A program made the position numbers and the translations under genes. Under the pieces are notes generated by a model. It had not been told where the DNA came from. It saw nothing but the letters and a program-made list of their open reading frames with translations, and did not search any database. Of a DNA stretch of 64,000 nt, positions 1-9,114 are shown piece after piece. The DNA lies in assembly GCF_023101665.1 (NCBI RefSeq), contig NZ_CP082161.1, positions 4,464,001 to 4,528,000 on the forward strand, read 5' to 3'. Numbering within the stretch: position 1 is the stretch's first letter; each line of letters starts with the position of its first letter. This stretch comes from Bradyrhizobium sp. 195 (GTDB lineage Bacteria > Pseudomonadota > Alphaproteobacteria > Rhizobiales > Xanthobacteraceae).

Positions 1-1220
1 TTCTCTCCGACGCGGACTTCGCGATCCAGCAGGCGGCGCGCAAATCCTGGTGGGATGCGATCGGCGCCAGATTGCCGCAAAGGAAGCTCGCGCCCCGGCA
101 GTTCGATCCCGACAGGCGGATCGTGGTCGGTTACGTATCCGCAGAGTTCTGGTACCACTCGGCGGCGTTCGGTCTGTTACCGGTGCTCCGCCATCACGAT
201 CGCGCCCAATTCGAGATCGTCTGCTATTCGTGCTCTCCGACGCGAGACGAGATGACCGCCAGGTTCAAGTCGTTGGCGGACGTCTGGGTCGACGCCTCGC
301 AGCTTTCGGACGACGAGCTGGCCGATCGTATTGAGGCCGACAAGGTCGATATCCTGATCGACGTGTCCGGGCATACCACCGGCAACAGGCTCCCTCTCTT
401 CGCCCGCAAGCCGGCTCCGATCCAGGTGACGGGTTTTGGACACGCCACGGGGACCGGCCTGCAGACCATGGATTATTTGCTCGCGGATCCGATCTTCATT
501 CCGGAATCGGCCCGCCATCTGCTGGCCGAAAAGGTTCATGATCTGCCGTGCCTGATCACGATGGATCCCATCCTGGATGTGCCCGCTTCGGAGCCTCCCA
601 TGCTCCGCAACGGCCATGTGACCTTCGGCGTCTTCAATCGCATCCCCAAGATCTCGGATGAGGCCATCCGGGTGTGGGCGAAGGTGATGCGCGAGGTGAC
701 CGGATCGAAGATCATCATCAAGCATACGCTGCTTGACGATCCGCTGGTGCGGGATGGCCTTCTCGCGCGTTTCTTGGCGCAGGGCGTCGGCGAAGAGAAC
801 ATCACCTGCCTCGGCTCGTCCGAGCGCGCTGAGCATCTGCGGGCCTTTGCGAACGTCGATATTTCGCTCGATACTTTCCCGCAAAATGGCGGCGTCAGCA
901 CCTGGGAATCCCTCTATGCAGGCGTTCCGGTCGTGGCCAAGCTCGGCCACGGCGCCTCGTCGCGCGCCGGCGGCTCCATCGTGGCTGCCGTCGGTCTCAA
1001 TGACTGGGTCGCCGAGGATGACGAGGGGTATGCCGCGATCGCGTGCAAATATGCGGCGCAGCCCGAGCATCTGGCAAAGTTGCGTGCAGAGCTGCCGGCA
1101 CGGATCGCAGCCTCGCCCGCCGGCAATGTCGAGATCTACACGCGCAGGGTCGAGGAGGGTTATCGCCGGTTCTGGCGCGACCATTGTGCCGCGGCCTCGG
1201 AACGCGGCGAGGGCGCATAA
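1..1220 (+). CDS. SPINDLY-type O-GlcNAc transferase, C-terminal part (partial)
   Basis: The frame is open from the left edge, so the start and probably N-terminal TPR repeats lie outside the window. The visible ~405 residues match the C-terminal catalytic region of bacterial SPINDLY/OGT-like (GT41-type) proteins, which transfer N-acetylglucosamine from a UDP-sugar to protein Ser/Thr. Recognisable stretches are DILIDVSGHTTGNRLPLFA, a QVTGFGHATGTGL segment followed by MDYLLADPIFIP, and near the C-terminus GGVSTWESLYAGVPVVAKLG, the family's nucleotide-sugar binding part. It ends at a TAA and is convergent with cysK, 61 bp away, with no clear terminator between. Family call is firm; the acceptor protein is unknown. 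Confidence 0.88.
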   Translation, partial: LSDADFAIQQAARKSWWDAIGARLPQRKLAPRQFDPDRRIVVGYVSAEFWYHSAAFGLLPVLRHHDRAQFEIVCYSCSPTRDEMTARFKSLADVWVDASQLSDDELADRIEADKVDILIDVSGHTTGNRLPLFARKPAPIQVTGFGHATGTGLQTMDYLLADPIFIPESARHLLAEKVHDLPCLITMDPILDVPASEPPMLRNGHVTFGVFNRIPKISDEAIRVWAKVMREVTGSKIIIKHTLLDDPLVRDGLLARFLAQGVGEENITCLGSSERAEHLRAFANVDISLDTFPQNGGVSTWESLYAGVPVVAKLGHGASSRAGGSIVAAVGLNDWVAEDDEGYAAIACKYAAQPEHLAKLRAELPARIAASPAGNVEIYTRRVEEGYRRFWRDHCAAASERGEGA

Positions 1221-1281
1221 ACCGGCCGAACCGCGCGGACCTTGTGGACGCGCGTCCCCGGCCTGAGCGCGCCTGCAACGA

Positions 1282-2316
1282 TCACACGAACGGCGGCTTG
1301 ATGTTGCTGCGCTTCTCCAGCCACTCCGGCACCGGAAGGTTCTTGGCCCGCATGAAATCTGCGTTGAACAGCTTCGACTGATAGCGGCTGCCGGAATCGC
1401 ACAGCACGGTGACGATGGTCTTGCCGGGCCCGAGCTGTTTTGCGAGGCGCATCGCGCCCACGATGTTGATGCCGGTCGAACCGCCGAGGCACAGGCCTTC
1501 GTGCTGGAGCAACTCGTAGATGGCGCTGACAGCTTCGGCATCGGGAATGAGATAGGCGTCGTCGACCTTGGCGGTCTCGACGATCGCAGTCGCGCGGTTG
1601 AGGCCGATGCCCTCGGTGATCGAGCCGCCGGGCGTTGCCTTGGCATCGCCGGTCCTGAAATATTCGTACATGCCGGCGCCGTGCGGATCGGCGCAGGCGA
1701 TCCTCACGTTCTTGTTCTTCTCCTTCAGATAACGGCTGGCGCCGGCGAGCGTGCCGCCGCTGCCGACCGAGCAGACGAAGCCATCGACCTTGCCGCCGGT
1801 CTGCTCCCAGATCTCGGGTCCCGTGGATTCGTAATGTGCCTTGGCATTGTCGAGGTTGTTCCACTGGTCTGCGAACAGCACGCCATTGGGCTCGGTCTTG
1901 CGCAGCTCGTCCGCAAGCCGCCGGCCGACGTGTTGATAGTTGTTGGGGTTGGCATAGGGCAGGGCCGGCACCTCGATCAGCTCGGCGCCGCACAGATTCA
2001 GGAAGTCCTTCTTTTCCTGGCTCTGCGTTTCCGGGATCACGATCAGGGTGCGATAGCCGCGCGCGCTCGCCACGACCGCCAGGCCAATGCCGGTATTGCC
2101 GGCAGTCGCTTCCACCACGAGACCGCCGGGCTTGAGCTCGCCGCGCTTCTCGGCCTCCAGGATCATCCATTTGCCGGCGCGGTCCTTGACCGACTGGCCG
2201 GGGTTCATGAACTCGGCCTTGCCGAGAATGGTGCAGCCGGTCAGTTCCGAGGCGCGCTTCAGCTTGATCAGCGGGGTGTTGCCGATGGCTTCGACAACGT
2301 CGTTTCGAATGGTCAT
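1282..2316 (-). CDS. cysK: cysteine synthase A (O-acetylserine sulfhydrylase)
   Basis: A 344-residue fold-type II PLP enzyme that makes L-cysteine from O-acetylserine and sulfide in the cytoplasm. It shows the N-terminal IGNTPL segment (11-16), the PLP lysine in SVKDRAGK (Lys44), the substrate loop TAGNTG (71-76) and a phosphate-binding GSGGTLAG loop. It is somewhat longer than E. coli CysK (323 aa), as in many rhizobial homologues, so cysteine-synthase-like paralogues cannot be excluded. It starts at an ATG. No regulatory site was recognised upstream. Confidence 0.93.
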   Translation of the reverse strand: MTIRNDVVEAIGNTPLIKLKRASELTGCTILGKAEFMNPGQSVKDRAGKWMILEAEKRGELKPGGLVVEATAGNTGIGLAVVASARGYRTLIVIPETQSQEKKDFLNLCGAELIEVPALPYANPNNYQHVGRRLADELRKTEPNGVLFADQWNNLDNAKAHYESTGPEIWEQTGGKVDGFVCSVGSGGTLAGASRYLKEKNKNVRIACADPHGAGMYEYFRTGDAKATPGGSITEGIGLNRATAIVETAKVDDAYLIPDAEAVSAIYELLQHEGLCLGGSTGINIVGAMRLAKQLGPGKTIVTVLCDSGSRYQSKLFNADFMRAKNLPVPEWLEKRSNIKPPFV

Positions 2317-3050
2317 GTCGGGGAAATCGCTACCAAGGGGGTTGATCTGGTTAACCAGAACCTAGTGCTTGGGAGGGCAAAGGGGAAGGCTTTTGCGCTG
2401 CGGCGAAACCGGCTGAAGCGCCTGTCCAAACAGCGACATTCTCGAGCGCCGCGACCGGCGATGATGCGCTTGGCCGCGCGGCGGGATATCACTAGGAGGA
2501 TATGACTGAACTCAGTCAGAGCACGGAAGATGATGGTCGTCACCAGCTCCTCCACGACCGCTTTTTTCCAAGGGCGAGTCGGGACGACATCAGGGAAAGT
2601 CGATGGCGGCCTGGATGGCCGAAGTCATACCTGCGCGAGGCATGGATTCCTTTCGACAACCGACAGCTTTGTGAGATGGCGGCCGGAGGGCGCGACCGAG
2701 CCGAAGCCGCGCGGGGCGTGGTGAGGCCGGATGGAAAGGCCGAGGTGCCGGTGTGGCCGCAATATCACATGAAATCTTGGTAAGCTTGTTCACATCTCCC
2801 GATGTTTTCAGAATGCGAGAAATATCTGCGAGACAGGTACCTTTTGCATTTTCATCGATCCGCTTCCGGCGCGTTGGTCCGTCCATCTCGCAACTGCGGG
2901 ACTGTCCCGCGGTTCAGCGCCCGGCTAGTATCGACATCCAGGTTCCGCAGAAAGCACCGCCGCTGTGAACGAGTTGTCCAAAGCCCCCCGATTGTCCCGC
3001 CGCGAATCGGTTAATCCGGTTGCGCGGCGGCTTGATCTGCCCGGCGGGGG
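2317..3050. other. 734-bp gap between cysK and the efflux operon
   Basis: No gene is convincingly encoded here. A 93-codon plus-strand frame at 2502-2783 has AGGAGG just before its ATG but only 2 nt of spacing, and its product resembles nothing I know. A 98-codon minus-strand frame at 2590-2886 is equally uncharacterised. The part from about 2760 to 2860 is AT-richer than its surroundings and may hold the promoters of cysK or of the efflux operon. No TetR-type repressor gene accompanies the operon. Confidence 0.4.
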
Positions 3051-3083
3051 GTGGATGTGACACAGGATGTTCCGGCGATCGCC

Positions 3084-4535
3084 ATGCGGCGGTCCGAAGG
3101 TTCTGCATCCCGGACGCGGCGCGCGGCGCGCTGGCTCGCGGTGTTGTGCCTCGCCGCCGGCTCGGGCGCGTGCGTGCTGACCCAGGACCTTCCCGATCCC
3201 GCCCTCGACGTTCCCACGCAGTACAAATACGCGGGCAAGGGCGATGCGCCGCCGTCATTGGATTGGTGGCGCGGCTTCCGCTCCGCAGAGCTGACGCAGC
3301 TGATGGAAGAGGCGCAGACCGTCAACCTCGACATCGCCGCCGCCGTCTCGCGCATCGTCCAGGCCGACGCCCAGGCGCGGCAGGCGGGCGCGGCGCTGTT
3401 GCCGAGCGTATCGACGGGCGGATCGGAAACCTATTCGCGCACCTCGGGCGCAAGCTCCTCGGGTCTGTCCATCGGCGGCCGCGAAGTCGTTAACTATTCG
3501 GCTTCGCTGAGCGCGAGCTATCAGCTCGACTTCTGGGGCCAGAACCGCGACGCGCTGCAGACGGCCGAGGAGACCGCCAACGCCAACCGCTTCGATCGCG
3601 ACACCGTCGCGCTGACGACGCTGGCGGCCGTCGCCAACGCCTATTTCCAGGTGCTGGCCTCGCAGGACCGCATCAGGACGTCACAGCGCAACATCGCGAG
3701 CGCGCAGCGCATCCTCGACGCCGTCAGGGAACGGCGCAAGGCCGGCACCGGCACCGATCTCGATGTCGCCCAGCAGGAAAGCGTGCTTGCCAACCAGAAG
3801 GCCTTGGTGCCGCCGCTGCGCCAGACGCTGGATCAGAACGTCAACGCGCTCGCCGTGCTGGTGTCGCGCCCGCCGGAGAGCGTGCGCGTGCTCGGCGGCT
3901 CCCTGGACCGGGTCGCGATCCCGCGCGTGACGCCCGGCCTGCCGTCGGAGCTCCTGACGCAGCGACCGGACATCCGCCGGCAGGAGGCGCAGCTCGCCTC
4001 GGCGACCGCCAACATCGGTAACGCCCGCGCGCAGTTCTTTCCCGCCATCCAGCTCACCGGCAATGGCGGCTATCAGAGCTCGGCGCTGGTCTCGCTGTTC
4101 CAGCCGCATGCGGCCTTCTTCCAGCTCGTCGGCAGCGCCACCCAGCCGATCTTCGACGGCGGCAAGATCCTCGGCAATTTCGAATTCGCCAAGGCGCGGC
4201 AGGACGAACTGCTCCAGACCTACCGCAAGACTATCGTCCAGGCCTTTGCCGACGTCGACAATGCGCTGTTCTCGATCAAGCAGACCACGATCAAGCTGCA
4301 ATTGCAGCGCGACGTCGTTGTCGCCTCGCGCCGCGCCTTCGATCTCTCCGAGCAGCAATTGCGCGCCGGCACCGCCGACATCGTGACCGTGCTCAACACT
4401 CAACTGACCCTGTTCCAGGCGGAAGACGCGCTGTCACAGGCGCAACTGGCCCGCCTGCTCGCCATCGTCAGCCTGTATCAGGCGCTCGGCGGCGGCTGGG
4501 AGCCGCGAATGGAGAAACCGGTCAATGCTCTTTAA
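3084..4535 (+). CDS. NodT-family outer-membrane efflux lipoprotein
   Basis: TolC-like outer-membrane channel of a tripartite RND efflux system (NodT/OprM family), 483 residues from the ATG at 3084; an in-frame GTG at 3051 is an alternative. The N-terminus has a basic stretch, a hydrophobic core and a possible lipobox ending GSGAC (Cys30), though the usual Leu at -3 is absent. Family marks are PSLDWWRGFRSAELTQLM, the LTTLAAVANAYFQVLASQDR helix, SELLTQRPDIRRQEAQLAS, and a GGWEPR C-terminus. The reading frame overlaps the adaptor gene by 11 bp, so the two are probably translationally coupled. Confidence 0.9.
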   Translation: MRRSEGSASRTRRAARWLAVLCLAAGSGACVLTQDLPDPALDVPTQYKYAGKGDAPPSLDWWRGFRSAELTQLMEEAQTVNLDIAAAVSRIVQADAQARQAGAALLPSVSTGGSETYSRTSGASSSGLSIGGREVVNYSASLSASYQLDFWGQNRDALQTAEETANANRFDRDTVALTTLAAVANAYFQVLASQDRIRTSQRNIASAQRILDAVRERRKAGTGTDLDVAQQESVLANQKALVPPLRQTLDQNVNALAVLVSRPPESVRVLGGSLDRVAIPRVTPGLPSELLTQRPDIRRQEAQLASATANIGNARAQFFPAIQLTGNGGYQSSALVSLFQPHAAFFQLVGSATQPIFDGGKILGNFEFAKARQDELLQTYRKTIVQAFADVDNALFSIKQTTIKLQLQRDVVVASRRAFDLSEQQLRAGTADIVTVLNTQLTLFQAEDALSQAQLARLLAIVSLYQALGGGWEPRMEKPVNAL

Positions 4536-5928
4536 GCCGGATACGAAGCAGGGCGCGGAAGAGGGGACGGCGAAAAAATCGCGCGGCCGCGGCTTCGTCA
4601 TGACCTTGATCACGCTCGCCATCCTCGGCGGGCTCGGTTATCTCGGCTGGATCGCCACGCATCAGCAACAGGCCAACAACCGCAACCAGCGGCCCGATCT
4701 GCCGGTGCCCGTGTTGGCGGCGAGCCCGCGGGTACAGGACGTTCCGGTCTATCTCGACGGCGTCGGCGCGATCCGCGCGCTCAACACCGTGACGGTGCGC
4801 TCGCAGGTCGACGGCAAGCTGATCGCGGTCAATTTCACCGAGGGACAGGACGTCAAGAAGGGTGACGTGCTTGGCGAGATCGATCCGGCGATCTATCGGG
4901 CGCAATACGACCAGGCGGTCGCCAAGAAGGCGCAGGATCAGGCCCAGCTTGCCAACCAGCGCATCGACCTGACGCGCTATGAGCAGCTCGCCGCCTCCAA
5001 TGCCGGCTCCAAGCAGCAGGCGGATACCCAGCGTGCGCTGGTTGCGCAGACCGAGGCACTGGTCAAAGCCGATCAGGCTGCGATCGACAACGCGGCGGCG
5101 ACGCTGAGCTACACCAAGATCGTGGCGCCGCTCTCGGGGCGCGCCGGCCTGCGCCAGGTCGACCAGGGCAACATCATCCACGCCTCCGACACCACGGGTC
5201 TCGTGGTGATCACGCAGCTGCAGCCGATCGCGGTGTGGTTCAGCCTGCCGCAGCAGCAGATCATGCGGGTCAATGCCGCCGCGGCGAAAGGCGCGCTCGC
5301 GGTCGACGTGTTCGGCAATGACGGCATCACCGTGATCGATACCGGCAAGCTCACCGGCATCGACAACCAGGTTGACCAGACCACCGGCACGCTCAAGCTC
5401 AAGGCGGAATTTCCCAACGCCAATTACCAGCTCTGGCCGGGTCAGTTCGTCAATGTACGCCTCAAAGTCGAGACGTTGATGCAGGCGCTGGTGGTGCCGA
5501 CATCTGCCGTCCAGCGCGGCCCGATCGGGACGTTCAGCTATATCATCGGCGAGGACAATGTCGTCTCGGCCAAGCCGGTGACGGTGACCCAGCAGAACGA
5601 GCATGACGCCGTGATCGCAAGCGGCCTGTCGGCAAACGACAAGGTCGTCACAACGGGCTTTGCCAATCTGTCGGATGGCTCGAAGGTGACCATCGGCCGC
5701 GACGACCAGACCCCGTCGGCGGATCTCGCCCCGCGCAAGCGCGCGCGCGGGCCTGACGCCCAGAAGAAGGACGGCGCCAAGGAAGGCGCTAAGGAAGGTC
5801 AGAAGGACGGACAAGGCAAGGACGGCGAGTTCCGCGCCAAGCGCAAGAGCAGCGAGGGCGACCAGAAGGGACAGACCGGGCCGGCACCGGGGCCGGGGGC
5901 ATCGGGATCTGGAGCCAAGCAGCCATGA
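4525..5928 (+). CDS. RND efflux periplasmic adaptor (membrane fusion protein)
   Basis: 467-residue adaptor of the HlyD/MdtA family that bridges the inner-membrane pump and the outer-membrane channel. One N-terminal membrane segment lies at about residues 24-44. Then come the lipoyl/barrel-sandwich half motif (VRSQVDGKLIAVNFTEGQDV), the coiled-coil hairpin, and the second half motif (TKIVAPLSGRAGLRQVDQGN). The last ~80 residues are rich in Lys, Asp, Glu and Gly, a low-complexity tail not typical of MdtA. It sits between the NodT gene (11-bp overlap) and the first pump gene (36-bp gap). Confidence 0.92.
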   Translation: MLFKPDTKQGAEEGTAKKSRGRGFVMTLITLAILGGLGYLGWIATHQQQANNRNQRPDLPVPVLAASPRVQDVPVYLDGVGAIRALNTVTVRSQVDGKLIAVNFTEGQDVKKGDVLGEIDPAIYRAQYDQAVAKKAQDQAQLANQRIDLTRYEQLAASNAGSKQQADTQRALVAQTEALVKADQAAIDNAAATLSYTKIVAPLSGRAGLRQVDQGNIIHASDTTGLVVITQLQPIAVWFSLPQQQIMRVNAAAAKGALAVDVFGNDGITVIDTGKLTGIDNQVDQTTGTLKLKAEFPNANYQLWPGQFVNVRLKVETLMQALVVPTSAVQRGPIGTFSYIIGEDNVVSAKPVTVTQQNEHDAVIASGLSANDKVVTTGFANLSDGSKVTIGRDDQTPSADLAPRKRARGPDAQKKDGAKEGAKEGQKDGQGKDGEFRAKRKSSEGDQKGQTGPAPGPGASGSGAKQP

Positions 5929-5964
5929 TCCCGACAACAGCCGCCTGAGCGGCAGGCAGATCCC

Positions 5965-8900
5965 ATGGGTGTTTCCGAACCCTTCATCCGACGGCCGATC
6001 GCAACTTCGCTGCTCGGCATCGCGCTGCTGATCGGCGGGCTGCTGGGCTATTTCGCGCTGCCGGTCTCGGCGCTGCCGCAGGTCGATTTCCCGACCGTGC
6101 AGGTGACGACGCAGCTTCCCGGCGCCAGCCCCGACGTGATCGCCTCGCTGATCACCGCGCCGCTGGAGCGGCAGCTCGGGCAGATCCCGTCGCTGTCGGC
6201 GATGAACTCGACGAGCTCGTTCGGCGTCAGCCAGATATCGCTGCAATTCGACCTCAACCGCGACATCGACGGCGCCACTCAGGACGTGCAGGCTGCGATC
6301 AATGCCGCGGCGGGCGTGCTGCCCAAGACGCTGCCTTACCCGCCGACCTACGCCAAGGTGAATCCGGCGGACGCGCCGGTGATGACGCTGGCGCTGCGCT
6401 CCGACACCATCTCGCTGCGGGCGATGAGCGACATCGCCGACACGCTTCTGGCGCAACGGCTGAGCCAGATCTCCGGCGTCGGACGCGTCTCGGTGCTCGG
6501 CGGGCTGAAGCCGGCCGTCCGTATCCAGGCGGATCTGGCGCGGCTCGCCGCCTACGGCATCGCCATGGAGGATCTGCGCACCGCAATCGCCAATGCCAAT
6601 GTCTCGGGGCCGAAAGGCTCGCTCGACGGCGCGCAGCAATCCTACATCATCGCGGCCAACGACCAGATCGCCGCGGCGGACGCCTACAAGCCCGTCATCA
6701 TCGCCTACCGCAATGGCTCGCCGGTCACCATCGCCGACGTCGCGCAGATCGTCGATGGCCTGGAGAACGACCGCACCGGCGGCTGGTACCAGGGCACGCC
6801 GGCCGTCATCATCGACATCCAGCGCCAGCCCGGCGCCAACGTGATCGACGTCGTCAGCCAGATCCGCGCCGAAATCCCCAAGGTGCAGCGCGCGATCCCG
6901 GCCGGCGTCAACCTCACCATCGTCTCCGACCGCACCGTCACCATCCGTGCCTCCGTGCGCGACGTGCAGTTCACGCTGGTCCTTGCCGTCGTGCTGGTGA
7001 CGCTGGTGGTGCTGCTGTTCCTGCGCTCGCTGCGGGCAACCGTGATTGCGGGCGTGGCACTGCCGCTGTCGCTGATCACGAGCTTCGGCATCATGTATTT
7101 CGCCGGCTTCAGCCTCGACAATCTGTCGCTGATGGCACTCACGATCGGCACCGGCTTCGTCGTCGACGACGCCATCGTCATGATCGAGAACATCGTCCGC
7201 CACATGGAGAACGGCGACAGCGCGATGGAAGCCTCGCTCAAGGGCGCCAGCGAGATCGGCTTCACCGTGATTTCACTGACGGTGTCGCTGATCGCGGTCT
7301 TCATCCCGCTGCTGTTCATGTCGGGCCTCGTCGGGCGCATGTTCCGCGAATTCGCGCTGACCTTGACGATCGCGGTCGTCACCTCGGCCGTGGTCTCGCT
7401 GACGCTGACGCCGATGATGTGCTCGCGCCTGCTCAAGCACGCCCATGAGGAGCTGGCCGTGCCGGGATTGGCCGCGGTCAGCCGCTTCATCGACCGCACC
7501 GTCGAGGCCTATCACCGGACGCTGCTGTGGGTGCTCGAACGCCAGCGCGCCACGCTGGTCGTGACTTTTGCTACGCTGGTTGCGACCCTCGTCCTCTATG
7601 TCGTCGCGCCAAAGGGCTTCCTGCCGCTGCAGGACACCGCCTCGATCACGGCGGTGACGGAAGCGGGGCCCGACGTGTCGTTCGCGGAGATGCAGAAGCG
7701 GCAGGGCGAGGCCGCCGACGCCATCAAGGCCGACCCTGATGTGACCGGCGTGGTCTCGGTCATTGGCGCAGGCTCGGTCAACCCGACCACCAATGTCGGG
7801 CGTCTTGTCATGACGCTGAAACCTCGTGGCGAGCGGCACGACGATGTGAGCGTGGTGATCACCCGGTTGAAGGAGCGGGTGGCCGGCATCCCCGGCATGA
7901 CCGTCTATTTCCAGCCGGTGCAGGATGTGCAGATTTCGACCCAGTCGAGCCGCTCGCAATACCAGTATACGCTGACCGGCACCGACGCGACGCTGGTGTC
8001 CGAATGGGCGCGCAAGCTGGTCACGGAGATGCGGCGCGATCCCTTGTTCCGCGACGTCTCGTCGGAGGCACAGGAGGGCGGTCTGCGGGCGCAGCTCGAC
8101 GTCGATCGCACCCGTGCGGGCCAGCTCGGCGTCAGCCTGCAAGGAATCACCGATACGCTCAACGACGCCTTTGCACAGCGGCAAATCTCGACCATCTACG
8201 GCCAGGCCAACCAGTACCGCGTGGTGCTGGAGGCGCTGCCGATGTACCAGCGCGATCCCTCGATCCTGTCGAAGCTTTATCTGCCGGGCGCCGCCAGCGC
8301 CACCGCCGGCGCGCCCAACGCCCAGGTGCCGCTGTCGGCCGTGGCGACCCTGAAGCGCACCACGGCGCCGCTGGCGATCTCGCACCAGGCGCAGTTCCCG
8401 TCGGTATCGCTCAGCTTCAACCTCGCGCCGGGCGCGGCGCTCGGCGATGCCGTCGACGCCGTGAAGACGATCGAGACCCGGATCGACATGCCGGGCAGCA
8501 TCGTCGGCGTCTATGCCGGCGATGCCGCCGAGTTCGCCAAGGCGCTCGCCGGCCAGCCCTGGCTGCTGCTCGCCGCGGTGATCACGATCTACATCGTGCT
8601 CGGCGTTCTCTATGAAAGTTACATCCACCCGATCACGATTCTGTCGACGCTGCCCTCGGCCGGCGTCGGGGCGATCCTGGCGCTGGTTCTGTGCGGGCAA
8701 GACCTTTCGGTGATCGGCCTGATCGGCATCATCCTGTTGATGGGCATCGTCAAGAAGAACGCGATCATGATGATCGACTTCGCGCTCGAGGCCGAGCGCG
8801 GGCGGGGCATGTCGCCGCACGAAGCCATCGTGCAGGCCTGCCTGTTGCGCTTCCGCCCGATCATGATGACGACACTGGCGGCGCTGTTCGGCGCGCTGCC

Positions 8901-9114
8901 GCTCGCGATCGAGAGCGGCACCGGCGCCGAGCTGCGCTTCCCGCTCGGCATCTCCATCATCGGCGGCCTGCTGCTGAGCCAGCTGCTGACGCTCTACACG
9001 ACGCCCGTGATCTATCTCGCGCTCGACCGCATCAACCGCCGCCTCGAGCAGGCGATGCCGCCGGCCGAATCCGGCGACCCGCCGGTTGCCGGCGCGACCG
9101 AGGGGATGCAGTGA
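5965..9114 (+). CDS. RND multidrug efflux permease, first pump subunit (MdtB-like)
   Basis: 1049-residue proton-driven inner-membrane pump of the HAE-1/AcrB-MdtB class. It opens with SEPFIRRPIATSLLGIALLI, the usual first membrane helix. The first periplasmic loop follows, then the central helices with LMALTIGTGFVVDDAIVMIE, which carries the paired Asp residues of the proton relay (TM4), the second loop, and ILLMGIVKKNAIMMIDFALE in TM10 with the conserved relay Lys. Its stop overlaps the next pump gene by one base (TGATG). Two different RND pumps in tandem suggest an MdtB/MdtC-like heteromer. Confidence 0.94.
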   Translation: MGVSEPFIRRPIATSLLGIALLIGGLLGYFALPVSALPQVDFPTVQVTTQLPGASPDVIASLITAPLERQLGQIPSLSAMNSTSSFGVSQISLQFDLNRDIDGATQDVQAAINAAAGVLPKTLPYPPTYAKVNPADAPVMTLALRSDTISLRAMSDIADTLLAQRLSQISGVGRVSVLGGLKPAVRIQADLARLAAYGIAMEDLRTAIANANVSGPKGSLDGAQQSYIIAANDQIAAADAYKPVIIAYRNGSPVTIADVAQIVDGLENDRTGGWYQGTPAVIIDIQRQPGANVIDVVSQIRAEIPKVQRAIPAGVNLTIVSDRTVTIRASVRDVQFTLVLAVVLVTLVVLLFLRSLRATVIAGVALPLSLITSFGIMYFAGFSLDNLSLMALTIGTGFVVDDAIVMIENIVRHMENGDSAMEASLKGASEIGFTVISLTVSLIAVFIPLLFMSGLVGRMFREFALTLTIAVVTSAVVSLTLTPMMCSRLLKHAHEELAVPGLAAVSRFIDRTVEAYHRTLLWVLERQRATLVVTFATLVATLVLYVVAPKGFLPLQDTASITAVTEAGPDVSFAEMQKRQGEAADAIKADPDVTGVVSVIGAGSVNPTTNVGRLVMTLKPRGERHDDVSVVITRLKERVAGIPGMTVYFQPVQDVQISTQSSRSQYQYTLTGTDATLVSEWARKLVTEMRRDPLFRDVSSEAQEGGLRAQLDVDRTRAGQLGVSLQGITDTLNDAFAQRQISTIYGQANQYRVVLEALPMYQRDPSILSKLYLPGAASATAGAPNAQVPLSAVATLKRTTAPLAISHQAQFPSVSLSFNLAPGAALGDAVDAVKTIETRIDMPGSIVGVYAGDAAEFAKALAGQPWLLLAAVITIYIVLGVLYESYIHPITILSTLPSAGVGAILALVLCGQDLSVIGLIGIILLMGIVKKNAIMMIDFALEAERGRGMSPHEAIVQACLLRFRPIMMTTLAALFGALPLAIESGTGAELRFPLGISIIGGLLLSQLLTLYTTPVIYLALDRINRRLEQAMPPAESGDPPVAGATEGMQ

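Noticed and set aside
2502..2783. 93-codon plus-strand ORF after cysK with AGGAGG before its ATG
   Set aside because: The spacing to the ATG is only 2 nt, the product is low in recognisable structure, and an equally long frame overlaps on the other strand.
4522..7203. 893-codon minus-strand frame opposite the efflux genes
   Set aside because: Asp/Arg/His-rich composition from reverse reading of high-GC coding sequence; the plus-strand RND motifs are decisive.
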